Source: JAZKHT01 sp040385245 (GTDB taxonomy: Bacteria; Pseudomonadota; Alphaproteobacteria; Rhodobacterales; Rhodobacteraceae). Taken from it: a DNA stretch of 64,000 bases. The notes beneath the pieces were generated by a model. The model had not been told where the DNA came from. It did no database searches and saw only the letters and a list, made by a program, of their open reading frames with translations. The position numbers and the translations under genes were made by a program. Within the stretch, counting starts at the first letter, position 1; every line of letters begins with the position of its first letter. The stretch is from NCBI GenBank assembly GCA_040385245.1, contig JAZKHT010000007.1, positions 372,001 to 436,000 on the forward strand, in the 5' to 3' direction. Below are positions 8,951-17,840 of the stretch, piece by piece.

Positions 8951-9553
8951 TCAAATTAGCAACACTTGCGTGCCGACTTTGGCCATGGCGAACAATTCTT
9001 GGATATGCTCATTATAGAGCCCCACGCAGCCGTTCGACGACCGTCGACCGATCTTGCGCGTGTCATGCGTCCCGTGGATCCGGTAGTAGGTCCACGACAG
9101 ATAAAGCGCATGCGTTCCCAACGGGTTGTCCGGTGAGCCACCCTCAACGACTTCGGGCCACTCCGGGTTCCGTTCGCGCATCGATGGCGTGGGGCGCCAT
9201 TGTGGGGCCACCACCTTTTGCACCACTTCGGTACGTCCGCGACGGGTCAGATCTTCGGACAGCGGGACGGATGTCGGGTACAACCGATAGACCGACTGAT
9301 CCTCGGACCAGTAGTGCAGCGCGCGCGAGGTGATGTCGACAAGGATCGCCCCATTGCGCGTGTTGTCAAAGTAAGCCTGCCAATCCAGCATGCGGAAACT
9401 GGACACGTTGTTGCGCACTGACGACGACGCGCCAGGAACGATTTCGGTTGATCCGTCCATCGCAAGGGCGGGAAGCGCGGTCGCCCCCATCGCGATCGTT
9501 GCCCCGGCCACGAAAAGACGGCGGTTGAGCCTCGTCTTGCTATCGGCACTCAT
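8951..9553 (-). CDS. Exported L,D-transpeptidase (YkuD domain)
   Basis: A 200-residue protein with a twin-arginine-like signal (NRRLFVAGATIAMGATALPALA) and a YkuD domain. The catalytic motif reads HGTHDTRKIGRRSSNGCVGL, with the conserved histidine and the S-x-G-C nucleophile region. Such enzymes make 3-3 peptidoglycan cross-links or attach proteins to peptidoglycan in the periplasm. The ATG at 9553 is chosen over 9577, because an AAGGAGA lies at proper spacing only for the inner one. A second YkuD gene lies at 10.3-10.9 kb. Confidence 0.93.
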   Translation of the reverse strand: MSADSKTRLNRRLFVAGATIAMGATALPALAMDGSTEIVPGASSSVRNNVSSFRMLDWQAYFDNTRNGAILVDITSRALHYWSEDQSVYRLYPTSVPLSEDLTRRGRTEVVQKVVAPQWRPTPSMRERNPEWPEVVEGGSPDNPLGTHALYLSWTYYRIHGTHDTRKIGRRSSNGCVGLYNEHIQELFAMAKVGTQVLLI

Positions 9554-9733
9554 CCGCTTGTCTCCTTTTCTGCTCATTTTGTTGGGCTTTTACAGCGCTG
9601 CGTGCAAGCCAGCAAATCAAACAGTTGTCAATCGGCGAAGTCACGCAGAGTTGGGTTTGAACTGCCCCCGCCGTTTCGGTAAAGAGGCGGGCAATCAACC
9701 GGCCATCCTGGCCGCTTCCCGGACGGGGCAAAG

Positions 9734-10255
9734 ATGAACAGACGGACAATTCTGATGCTGGGCGGCAGCGCGCTGCTGCTGTCGGCCTGCGCGACAACCG
9801 CCGCCATGGGGCCGCGCGTTGGCCCGGATGGCAAACCCTTGCCGCAGGTTTACAACATCGCGTCGCAACCCGCAGGCACGATCGAGTTTCGCCTGTTGGA
9901 CGCGGTCAACAGCCTGCGCCGTGCAAAGCTTGCGCCGCCGCTGGTGTACAACGCACAACTGAACGCCGCTGCCGCCACCCATTCGCGCGACATGTCGGTG
10001 CAGAACCGGCCTTGGCATTTCGGGTCGGACGGTTCATCCCCGCTGTCGCGGGTGCAGCGCGTCGGTTATACGGGCAAGCTGCTGGGAGAGTTGATTTCCG
10101 AAACGTTCGAGACCGAACTGGAAACGCTGGCCGCATGGTCGCGCCAGCCCGACACCCGCGCCGTGATCCTTGACCCTGCCGCCCGTTTCATCGGGTTTTC
10201 GTGGTATCAGGAATCCAACGGCAAGATCTGGTGGACGATGGTCACCGGCGCTTAA
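9734..10255 (+). CDS. CAP-domain (SCP/PR1-like) lipoprotein
   Basis: 173 residues with a lipoprotein signal ending in the lipobox LSAC (cysteine about residue 19), followed by a bacterial CAP domain. The domain shows the typical N-R pattern in LLDAVNSLRRAKLAPPLVY, the helix LNAAAATHSRDMSVQN, and the H-F element WHFGSDGSSPLSRVQRVGY, ending in WWTMVTG. Bacterial CAP proteins are secreted or envelope-bound, and most have no defined activity. It is flanked by two L,D-transpeptidase genes, so a peptidoglycan-related role is possible but inferred. Confidence 0.88.
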   Translation: MNRRTILMLGGSALLLSACATTAAMGPRVGPDGKPLPQVYNIASQPAGTIEFRLLDAVNSLRRAKLAPPLVYNAQLNAAAATHSRDMSVQNRPWHFGSDGSSPLSRVQRVGYTGKLLGELISETFETELETLAAWSRQPDTRAVILDPAARFIGFSWYQESNGKIWWTMVTGA

Positions 10256-10274
10256 GTGTTTGGCACACACCAAT

Positions 10275-10302
10275 AAACCCGCCGGTCATCCCCGGCGGGT
10301 TT
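10275..10302. terminator. Intrinsic terminator after the CAP-lipoprotein gene
   Basis: An 11-base perfect stem (10275-10285 with 10292-10302) with a six-base loop is followed by a T-rich tail. The A-rich left arm means it may also serve the convergent L,D-transpeptidase gene. Confidence 0.85.
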
Positions 10303-10325
10303 TGCTTTTCCGCACAAGCTATGTG

Positions 10326-10856
10326 TCACGGCAGAATGTGAATCACGGTGCCGGGTTTGACCATCGAATAGATCTGTTCCACCTCGCGGTCGGATACGGC
10401 GATGCAACCCGCCGTCCAGTCGCGCACCGACACACGGGCGGGCGGGCCACCGTGGATAAAGATGTCGCCCCCCGGACGTTTTCCCGCCGCCGCAGCGAAT
10501 TCAACATCAGCGGTGTTCGGGTAAGAGATACCGACCGACAGGTGATAGGCCGATTTCGGGTTCTTGTGGCTTAGCACATAGGTGCCTTCGGGCGTCTTGC
10601 CGTCGCCTTCGAACTGCTTGTGCCCCTCGGGCGCAAAGCCAAGGTTGATGTCGTATTCTTCCAGAACTGTGCCGTCGTGCAGCAGGTACATCTTGCGCGC
10701 GGCCTTGTGGACCTGCACCGACGTAACCTCTGGTCCGTGATATGTGCGGAACTTGCCGCCACATGCCGACAGCCCTACGGCGATCGCCACCAACAATAAC
10801 CACCTTGGAAACCACATGCCCGTTGCCCGCCTGTCCCGCTTTTTTTCCAAACCCAT
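10326..10856 (-). CDS. L,D-transpeptidase lipoprotein (YkuD domain)
   Basis: 176 residues. A hydrophobic signal ends in the lipobox GLSACGG, then a YkuD domain runs to the C terminus. The catalytic centre is visible as IFIHGGPP and WTAGCIAVSD (His ... Cys). Unlike the exported enzyme at 9.0-9.6 kb, this one should be lipid-anchored. Two starts are possible: the ATG at 10856, used here, or the ATG at 10817, which gives a shorter and more conventional signal peptide. Confidence 0.92.
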   Translation of the reverse strand: MGLEKKRDRRATGMWFPRWLLLVAIAVGLSACGGKFRTYHGPEVTSVQVHKAARKMYLLHDGTVLEEYDINLGFAPEGHKQFEGDGKTPEGTYVLSHKNPKSAYHLSVGISYPNTADVEFAAAAGKRPGGDIFIHGGPPARVSVRDWTAGCIAVSDREVEQIYSMVKPGTVIHILP

Positions 10857-10913
10857 AGCGAAAATCGGCCCGTCTGACCAGCGTCACGGTGCCGCCCGCA
10901 CGTCACGGCTGCG

Positions 10914-11693
10914 TTATTTCTGGCTGATTTTCGCCTGAAGCAGCGCCTCGATGGCTGCCAACCGCGCCATCACCTCGTCCCGGTGGGCGTCGGTCTTCTC
11001 TGTGTCTTCGGCCGCGTGGGCATCCTGCATGGAATTCACGATCAGACCCACCAGCAGGTTTACCACGGCAAAGGTCGTGACCATGATGAAGGGCACAAAG
11101 AATGCCCAAGCATAGGGATACATATCCATCACGGGCCGCACGACCCCCATGGACCAGCTTTCCAGCGTCATGATCTGGAACAGTGTATAGGCCGAGCGGG
11201 CAAGGGTGCCGAACCAATCGGGAAAATCCACCCCGAACAGCTTGGTCGCCATGACCGCGCCGATGTAGAAGATGATCGCCATCAGCAGGAACACCGACCC
11301 CATGCCGGGTAGGGCGGTGATGAACCCCTCGACCACCCGACGCAGGCTTGGCGCGACCGAGATGACACGCAACACCCGCAGAATCCGCAGCGCCCGCAAC
11401 ACGCTCAGGGTTTCCGCACCGGGCATCAGCGCCGATCCGACGATGACAAGGTCGAACAGATTCCATCCGGATCGGAAAAAACGCGGTCCAAAGGCAATCA
11501 GCTTCAACGCGATTTCAACCAGAAACACCGCAAGGCACAGCTTGTCGATGAACAGGATCAGGCCACCCGCCGCAGCCATGACCCTGCCCGAGGTTTCAAG
11601 ACCAAGCGTGACAGCGTTGATAAGGATCACCGCGATGATCGCTGTCCGAACTGGCGCGGAATCGATCCACGCCCCAAGTTTGTCACGCACTTT
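10914..11693 (-). CDS. Voltage-gated sodium channel (NavAb/NavSp-type single-domain channel)
   Basis: A 259-residue ion-transport protein with six membrane segments. The S4 sensor carries regularly spaced arginines (RALRILRVLRVISVAPSLRR), and the pore selectivity filter reads TLESWSM, the signature of bacterial Nav channels such as NavAb. S6 is followed by a charged C-terminal helix (DEVMARLAAIEALLQ) expected to form the tetrameric coiled coil. The open frame extends to 11846, but that would overlap the methyltransferase gene by over 100 bases. The GTG at 11693 gives the usual short N terminus (VRDKLGAWID). It is last in the ABC-ABC-rlmD-channel run. Confidence 0.93.
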   Translation of the reverse strand, partial: KVRDKLGAWIDSAPVRTAIIAVILINAVTLGLETSGRVMAAAGGLILFIDKLCLAVFLVEIALKLIAFGPRFFRSGWNLFDLVIVGSALMPGAETLSVLRALRILRVLRVISVAPSLRRVVEGFITALPGMGSVFLLMAIIFYIGAVMATKLFGVDFPDWFGTLARSAYTLFQIMTLESWSMGVVRPVMDMYPYAWAFFVPFIMVTTFAVVNLLVGLIVNSMQDAHAAEDTEKTDAHRDEVMARLAAIEALLQAKISQK

Positions 11694-11715
11694 GAAACCC
11701 CAAGAATACCACGCC

Positions 11716-12951
11716 TTAACGAGCGGTATTGCCCAAGGAAAACCGGGCCGCAAGCTCTGTATGCGCGGACCAGCGGAACTGATCAACGACCTGAATCCAA
11801 TCAAGGGTATACCCCGCCTTGACCAGCGTCCGGGCGTCGCGGGCAAAGGTCACAGGGTTGCACGAAACGGCGGCAATCACCGGCACGCGGGATTCCGCCA
11901 CACGGTGCATCTGCGCCTCGGCCCCGGCGCGGGGTGGGTCGATCACCACGGCGTCAAACCCGTTCAGCTCGTCCGGCTCCACCGGTCGGCGAAACAGATC
12001 GCGCACCTCGGCTGTGACGCGCTTCAGACCTTCTGCCTGACGCCAGCCTTTTTCCAGTGCCGCAACCATGGCGGCATCGCCTTCGGCGGCATGAACCTCG
12101 GCCCGTTCGGCAAGGGGCAGGGCAAAGGTGCCCGATCCAGCAAACAGGTCCATGATCCGGCGCGCGGGGCCGACCGCATCGACCACGGCTGCAAGAAGCG
12201 CCGCCTCGCCCTCGGCGGTGGCTTGCAGAAACGCACCGGGGGGCGGGCAGACCAGCGCGCGGCCAAAGCGTTGCATGGGGGCCGTGCGCAGGGCCACGAC
12301 CTCGTCATTCCAGGTCAGGCGGGCAATCCCGTGCGCTTCGGCCACGCGGGCCAGTTGCAGCCGCATCTCGCTGTCCAGCACCTTGCCCGCGGCGACAGAT
12401 ACATCCGGCCCGGCAAGGCTGCGCGTCACCGTCATCGCCAGTTCGCCGGACCGCGACCCGCCCAATTTCGCCAACGCTTCCAACGCAGGGAAGCTGGCGA
12501 TCAGATCGGGATGCACAAGCTGGCAGTTCGGCACCGGGATCAGCAGATCAGACCCACGCGCGTGAAACCCGATCAGCGCGCCGTTCTTGGTGCGCCGCGC
12601 GGAAAACGTCGCCCGCCTGCGGCTGCGCGGGGGCGATGTGTGCGTGGGTCGGAACGGGGCCGATAGCCCCTGCCCGGTCAACGCGGACCGGACAATCTCC
12701 ATCTTCCAGTCGGCCACAAAAGCATCTGACGCAAGCTGCATCAAACATCCGCCGCAGGTGCGGGCATGGGTGCACGGCGGCTTTACCCGGTTTGCCACGG
12801 GGGTGACGATGCGGACGTTGATCAGCCGGTCGCCAACCAGATCACCCTCTACCTCTTCGCCCGGCAGAACCTGCGAGATGAACACAGGCCCATCTGGCCC
12901 CTGTGCGATGGCGTCGCCAAGGTGCCCCAGCCGTTCGATCTTCAGTTTCAC
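11716..12951 (-). CDS. RlmD/TrmA-family 23S rRNA or tRNA (uracil-5-)-methyltransferase
   Basis: 411 residues. An N-terminal TRAM domain (about 1-55) is followed by an iron-sulphur cysteine cluster (CTHARTCGGCLMQ and a later NCQLVHP), and a C-terminal Rossmann domain with motif I DLFAGSGTFALPLA, VIDPPRAG and the catalytic VSCNPVTFARD. This arrangement is that of RlmD/RumA and TrmA enzymes, which methylate C5 of uracil in RNA. Which RNA is the substrate cannot be told here. The start is a GTG overlapping the stop of the upstream ABC gene (GTGA). Confidence 0.92.
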   Translation of the reverse strand: MKLKIERLGHLGDAIAQGPDGPVFISQVLPGEEVEGDLVGDRLINVRIVTPVANRVKPPCTHARTCGGCLMQLASDAFVADWKMEIVRSALTGQGLSAPFRPTHTSPPRSRRRATFSARRTKNGALIGFHARGSDLLIPVPNCQLVHPDLIASFPALEALAKLGGSRSGELAMTVTRSLAGPDVSVAAGKVLDSEMRLQLARVAEAHGIARLTWNDEVVALRTAPMQRFGRALVCPPPGAFLQATAEGEAALLAAVVDAVGPARRIMDLFAGSGTFALPLAERAEVHAAEGDAAMVAALEKGWRQAEGLKRVTAEVRDLFRRPVEPDELNGFDAVVIDPPRAGAEAQMHRVAESRVPVIAAVSCNPVTFARDARTLVKAGYTLDWIQVVDQFRWSAHTELAARFSLGNTAR

Positions 12952-14798
12952 TCTGCCGCGTCCTTTTCATCGGTGCCGATGAACCCGCCCGACTGGCGGT
13001 TCCAATAGCGGGCATACAGCCCATTGCGCGCAAGAAGCGCGTCATGGCTGCCTTCTTCGACGATGCGGCCCGCGTCAAGCACCACGATCCGATCCATCGC
13101 GGAAATCGTCGACAAACGGTGCGCGATGGCCAGCACGGTCTTACCCTGCATCACCCGGTCAAGCGCCGATTGAATGCTGGCCTCGACCTCGGAATCCAGC
13201 GCGCTTGTCGCCTCGTCCAGCACAAGGATCGGCGCATCTTTCAAAAACGCGCGGGCCAGCGCGATCCGCTGGCGCTGCCCGCCCGACAGTTTGACGCCCC
13301 GTTCGCCAAGAAAGGCGTCATAGCCTTTGCGCCCGTTGTGATCGACCATGTCCACGATGAAATCATGCGCCTCGGCGGCGCGCGCGGCGGCGATCACCTG
13401 ATCTATGGAGGCATCGGGGCGGCCGTACAGAATGTTGTCGCGCGCAGACCGGTTGAACATCGCGGTTTCCTGCGTGACCATCCCGATCTGCCTGCGCAGC
13501 GATTCCTGTGTCACGGCGCGCACGTCCTGCCCGTCGACCAGAACACGCCCCTTTTCGCTGTCATAGAGCCGCAAAAGCAGCGCCACCAAGGTGGATTTCC
13601 CGGCACCCGAGGCCCCCACGATGCCCAGCTTTTCGCCCGCGCGGATGGTCAGGTTGATATCGGCGACACCTGCCCGTTTCTGGCCATAGGCAAAGGTCAC
13701 ATTGTCATAACGCACCTCGCCCTTCACACGGGGCAGGTTCTGCGCATCGGGCGCATCGGCCAGCATGTGCGGGATGGACAGGGTACGCATCCCATCCTCG
13801 ACCTCGCCCACCGATGTATAGATCGACATCAGGGTAAAGCTGGCCCAGCCCGACATCTGCGCCACGCGCATCGCAATCGCCCCGGCAGCCGCAATCGCGC
13901 CCGCCGTCGCCAACCCCTGTTGCCAAAGCATCACCGTCCCGCCGATCAGCAGAACCGGCAGCACCCCGGCCAAGGTCATCAGCGACAGGCGGAACCAGGT
14001 CGAGATAACGCCGAATTCCAATGACCTTTCACGAAACACCTCCATCGCCTTTAGGGCGACGCGGTCTTCGAACGCGGCGTGGGCAAACAGCTTCACCGTC
14101 TTGATGTTGGTAATGGTATCGACCACCTGCCCCGACACCATCGCGCGCGCAGATGCGCGCGCCGCCGAATTGACGCGGATGCGTGGCATGAAGAACCGAA
14201 TCAGAAAGACATAGGCCACCAGCCAGACCGCCAGCGCCAGCGCGATCCGGTTGTCGATGGCCAGCAAAAAGATCACCGACCCGATCACCGATGCCAGCGC
14301 GAAACAGACGGTATTGATCACCTCTGTCGCGACATCGGTCACGGCGCGGGCGGCTTGCATCTGCTTTTGCGCAATCCGCCCCGCAAAATCGTTGTCAAAG
14401 AAGGTGACCGCCTGCCCCAACGTCCAGCGGTGCAACCGGCTTAGCACCAGGGGAAGCACATTCGGCCCCACGATGATGGAGTTTGACGCCGCAGACACCC
14501 CGAAGGAAAGGGGCCGGATCACCATGTAAAACACGATAAACCCGGCAATCAGCCAGAAATGATCGACCAGAAACGTCTGCGGCCCGGATGACACCGCAGC
14601 ATCAATCACCCAACCCATCAGAATGGCGGAAATCACCTCTGTTCCGCCGGTAATCGCGGACAGCGCCCCTGCCAGCCAAAGCATCGGCCACGATCCCTTC
14701 AGCGCCCAGCGCATGAAGGGGGTCAGGACCTGTGGCGGGGGTCCGTCAGCGGGGCGAAAGGCGTCGATCAGGTTGCCCAACCGTGCAAGAACGCTCAT
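12948..14798 (-). CDS. ABC exporter, fused membrane and ATPase domains (second of a pair)
   Basis: 616 residues. An N-terminal six-helix exporter domain (about 25-330) is followed by an ATPase domain with Walker A GASGAGKST, signature LSGGQRQRIALARA, Walker B LVLDEATSALDSE and the switch histidine in IAHRLST, all intact. It is the type found in MsbA-like lipid or drug exporters. It overlaps the upstream ABC gene by ATGA. The two proteins are close relatives with near-identical C-terminal tails (YARYWNRQSGGFIG here, YARFWARQSGGFIG there), so a heterodimer from an old duplication is likely. Confidence 0.94.
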   Translation of the reverse strand: MSVLARLGNLIDAFRPADGPPPQVLTPFMRWALKGSWPMLWLAGALSAITGGTEVISAILMGWVIDAAVSSGPQTFLVDHFWLIAGFIVFYMVIRPLSFGVSAASNSIIVGPNVLPLVLSRLHRWTLGQAVTFFDNDFAGRIAQKQMQAARAVTDVATEVINTVCFALASVIGSVIFLLAIDNRIALALAVWLVAYVFLIRFFMPRIRVNSAARASARAMVSGQVVDTITNIKTVKLFAHAAFEDRVALKAMEVFRERSLEFGVISTWFRLSLMTLAGVLPVLLIGGTVMLWQQGLATAGAIAAAGAIAMRVAQMSGWASFTLMSIYTSVGEVEDGMRTLSIPHMLADAPDAQNLPRVKGEVRYDNVTFAYGQKRAGVADINLTIRAGEKLGIVGASGAGKSTLVALLLRLYDSEKGRVLVDGQDVRAVTQESLRRQIGMVTQETAMFNRSARDNILYGRPDASIDQVIAAARAAEAHDFIVDMVDHNGRKGYDAFLGERGVKLSGGQRQRIALARAFLKDAPILVLDEATSALDSEVEASIQSALDRVMQGKTVLAIAHRLSTISAMDRIVVLDAGRIVEEGSHDALLARNGLYARYWNRQSGGFIGTDEKDAAE

Positions 14799-16642
14799 TC
14801 CGCCGCCGCCTCTTCCAGACCGATGAACCCACCCGATTGGCGCGCCCAGAACCGGGCATAAAGCCCGCCCCGCGCCAAAAGTTCCGCATGTGTGCCGTCT
14901 TCGGCGATGTATCCATCCTCCAGCACGACGATCCGGTCCATCGCGGCGATGGTGGACAGGCGGTGTGCGATGGCGATCACCGTCTTGCCCTGCATCACCC
15001 CATACAGCGCGTCCTGAATCAACGCCTCGGCCTCGGAATCCAGGGCGCTTGTCGCCTCGTCGAGGATCAGGATCGGCGCGTCTTTCAGAATCACCCGTGC
15101 CAGCGCAACCCGCTGCCGCTGCCCGCCCGACAGTTTGACGCCCCGTTCACCCACCTGCGCATCGTAACCGGTGCGGCCTTCGGGATCTTGCAGCGTCAGG
15201 ATGAAATCATGCGCCTCGGCCTGTTTGGCGGCGGTGATCATCATCGCCTCGGTCGCGTCGGGGCGACCATACAGGATGTTGTCGCGCACGGACCGGTGCA
15301 ACAGGCTGCTGTCTTGCTGCACCATGCCGATCTGGCGGCGAAGCGATTCCTGCGTGACCGTCGCGATGTCCTGTCCATCGATCAGGATGCGCCCGCTTTC
15401 GGTGTCATAGAACCGCAGCATCAGCTTGACCAAGGTCGATTTCCCAGCCCCCGACCGGCCCACCACGCCAATCCGTTCACCCGGCCGGATCGTCAGCGTC
15501 AGGCCCTGCAACCCGCCCGACCCGCGCCCATAGTGGTGGCTGACGTTGTCGATCTGGATCAGGCCCTGCCGGAATTCCAGCGGCTTGGCACCCTGAGCAT
15601 CGACCAGACCGATGGGATGGGTGATCGTCTCCATCCCCTCCTGCACGACGCCCAGCGCCTGCACAAGCGAGGTGAAGGCCCACATGATCCAATAGGTCAT
15701 GTTGTTCAGCCGCAGCACCAGCGCGCTGGCGGCGGCGACGGTGCCCACACTTGCCTGCCCCTGATACCACAGCAGAATCGCCCAGCCGGTAACTCCGACG
15801 ATCAGCCCGCCATTCAGCGCCGTCAGCGCCAGATCCATCTTGGTGACGATGCGCATTTCGGTGGCAAAGGTCTGGCGGGCATGTTCGATCGCATCTTTCG
15901 CGTAGGCCATTTCCTTGTCGTGATGTGCGAACAGCTTGACCGAATGGATGTTGGTATAGGCATCGACCACCCGCCCCGTCACCGCTGACCGCGCATCGCT
16001 GGATGCCTTTGACGCAGGCCCGGCGCGCCGGATCGTCCAGCGCACCAGTGCCGCATACAGCACCAGCCAGATCACCAGCGGCAACAAAAGGCGCGGGTCC
16101 GCCTCGGTCAGCATGATCGCGGCACCCACGATAGTGACACTGGCAAAGGCGACGGCATCAAAGGTCTGGAACACCGCATCCCCGGCAGCGGGCGGCGTCT
16201 GCATGATCCGGTTAGCGATGCGGCCTGCAAAATCCGATTCGAACCAGCCGACGGGTTGGCGGATCACATGGGCATGGGCGCGCCAGCGGATCATCGTGCC
16301 AAAGTTCGGCAGGATGGTGTTGTGCAGCAGCGCCACATTCGCCACCAACAGCAGCGGGCGGATCACCAGCACCGCCAAGGCGACGCCAATCATCTCGGCC
16401 CCGTGGCTGGCCCATGCGGCCTGCGGTCCGGTGGTGGCCAACAGGTCGACCAATCGCCCGACATACCAGATCAGCGCGACATCCCCAAAGGCCGCCACGA
16501 CCGACAGGATGGCCGTAACCGCGAAAACCCCCCGGAACGGGCGGATATAGTCCTTTAGAAAGGGCCAAAGCCGCCGGGGCGGTGTATCGGTCTGCTCGTA
16601 GGGACCGTAGGGGTCAACGAGGCTTTCGAAAAATCGAAACAC
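14795..16642 (-). CDS. ABC exporter, fused membrane and ATPase domains (first of a pair)
   Basis: 615 residues with the same layout as the next gene: exporter transmembrane domain in the first 330 residues, then an ATPase with Walker A GRSGAGKST, signature LSGGQRQRVALAR, Walker B LILDEATSALDSE and IAHRLST. Both ATP sites of the putative heterodimer therefore look catalytically competent. The start is a GTG at 16642 with AGAGG six bases upstream. First gene of the minus-strand run ABC-ABC-rlmD-channel, where consecutive genes overlap or nearly touch. The substrate is unknown. Confidence 0.94.
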   Translation of the reverse strand: MFRFFESLVDPYGPYEQTDTPPRRLWPFLKDYIRPFRGVFAVTAILSVVAAFGDVALIWYVGRLVDLLATTGPQAAWASHGAEMIGVALAVLVIRPLLLVANVALLHNTILPNFGTMIRWRAHAHVIRQPVGWFESDFAGRIANRIMQTPPAAGDAVFQTFDAVAFASVTIVGAAIMLTEADPRLLLPLVIWLVLYAALVRWTIRRAGPASKASSDARSAVTGRVVDAYTNIHSVKLFAHHDKEMAYAKDAIEHARQTFATEMRIVTKMDLALTALNGGLIVGVTGWAILLWYQGQASVGTVAAASALVLRLNNMTYWIMWAFTSLVQALGVVQEGMETITHPIGLVDAQGAKPLEFRQGLIQIDNVSHHYGRGSGGLQGLTLTIRPGERIGVVGRSGAGKSTLVKLMLRFYDTESGRILIDGQDIATVTQESLRRQIGMVQQDSSLLHRSVRDNILYGRPDATEAMMITAAKQAEAHDFILTLQDPEGRTGYDAQVGERGVKLSGGQRQRVALARVILKDAPILILDEATSALDSEAEALIQDALYGVMQGKTVIAIAHRLSTIAAMDRIVVLEDGYIAEDGTHAELLARGGLYARFWARQSGGFIGLEEAAAE

Positions 16643-16700
16643 GGGATGCCTCTTGCACGTTCAATGGTCATATAGCCCCGTTGGCGACGAAGGGAAACCG

Positions 16701-17840
16701 TCAGGCCAAAAGCTGATCGCGTGTCAGAGTCAAATCTGACTTCAGCCATCTCTGTCTTAGGGCGCGTAACTGCCCCCCCAACGGCGGGCCGGACAGATGC
16801 GGCAGATCGGCGGCGGTAATGGGAAAGGGCGTGGCACCACCGCGCGCAATGTCCTGCGTCCAGCTTCCCGGAAGTGGGTGTTCCAGCAGGACGGCACGGC
16901 AAAGCACGACATCCTCGGCCAAGTTCGCACCCAGCAGATGCGCCAGGGCCGCAGGGGTGTGAACGGTGCCGATTTCGTCTCTGATCCGGCCCAAATCACG
17001 CGATTCCGCCTTGGACAGCCGCAGTCGGTCAGTCGGATCTTGCCCGCCCAGAACCGCCAGTCGGCGCAGCCAACGCGGGGGAACATCCCCTTCCAGATGC
17101 ACAAGCGGGGCAAGGGCGCGGGCATCGCTGCCCGGCAGAACCTTGGGCAAAACCCCGGTGTGCGCCATGCTGGCAACCGACGGCGCCGGATCGCGCGCTG
17201 ACAGCAGTTTGCGCACCTCGGCCCCGATGCGTTCGCGAGATAACCCGTCGATCCCGTCCAGATGGCTGGCACAGGCGGACAGCCCTTCGGCATCAATGCC
17301 CGCCTGCGGGTCGCCATACCAGGCGTGAAAGCGGAAAAACCGAAGGATACGCAGGTAATCTTCGACAATCCGCTGCCCAGCGTCGCCCACGAACCGCACG
17401 CGCCGCGCCAGCAGGTCGGGCAGGCCACCCAACGGGTCGATCACCCCGCCTTGCGCCGTGGCATAAAGCGCGTTCATCGTGAAATCGCGCCGCGCGGCAT
17501 CTTCTTCAATGCTGGTCGAAAATGCGACGGTGGCGTGTCGCCCGTGGGTTTCGACATCGCGGCGAAAGGTCGTCACCTCGTGCGGCTTGCCGTCGGCAAC
17601 AACGGTCACCGTGCCATGGTCGATGCCGGTAGGAACGGCCTTGAACCCGGCCTTTTCCGCAATGTTCGAGACTGTTTCGGGTGTCGCATCCGTGGCGATG
17701 TCCACATCGCCCACCGCTTCGTCCAGCAGCGCATTCCGCACACACCCCCCCACAAACAGCGCGCGATGTCCCGCCGATTCCAGTGCCGCGCACAACGCCT
17801 GCGTCGGGGGAAAGGTCAGCCAATCGCCGGTGACATTCAT
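16701..17840 (-). CDS. cca: CCA tRNA nucleotidyltransferase
   Basis: A 379-residue class II nucleotidyltransferase that adds or repairs the 3' CCA of tRNA. The head domain shows the GG-x-VR motif FVGGCVRNALLD, the catalytic acids in VGDVDIATDA, and the RRDFTMNALYA motif. The neck motif follows as RILRFFRFHAWYG. There is no HD phosphohydrolase domain. The longest frame begins at 17945; the ATG at 17840 overlaps the upstream Nudix stop by four bases (ATGA), which is typical coupling. Confidence 0.95.
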   Translation of the reverse strand: MNVTGDWLTFPPTQALCAALESAGHRALFVGGCVRNALLDEAVGDVDIATDATPETVSNIAEKAGFKAVPTGIDHGTVTVVADGKPHEVTTFRRDVETHGRHATVAFSTSIEEDAARRDFTMNALYATAQGGVIDPLGGLPDLLARRVRFVGDAGQRIVEDYLRILRFFRFHAWYGDPQAGIDAEGLSACASHLDGIDGLSRERIGAEVRKLLSARDPAPSVASMAHTGVLPKVLPGSDARALAPLVHLEGDVPPRWLRRLAVLGGQDPTDRLRLSKAESRDLGRIRDEIGTVHTPAALAHLLGANLAEDVVLCRAVLLEHPLPGSWTQDIARGGATPFPITAADLPHLSGPPLGGQLRALRQRWLKSDLTLTRDQLLA

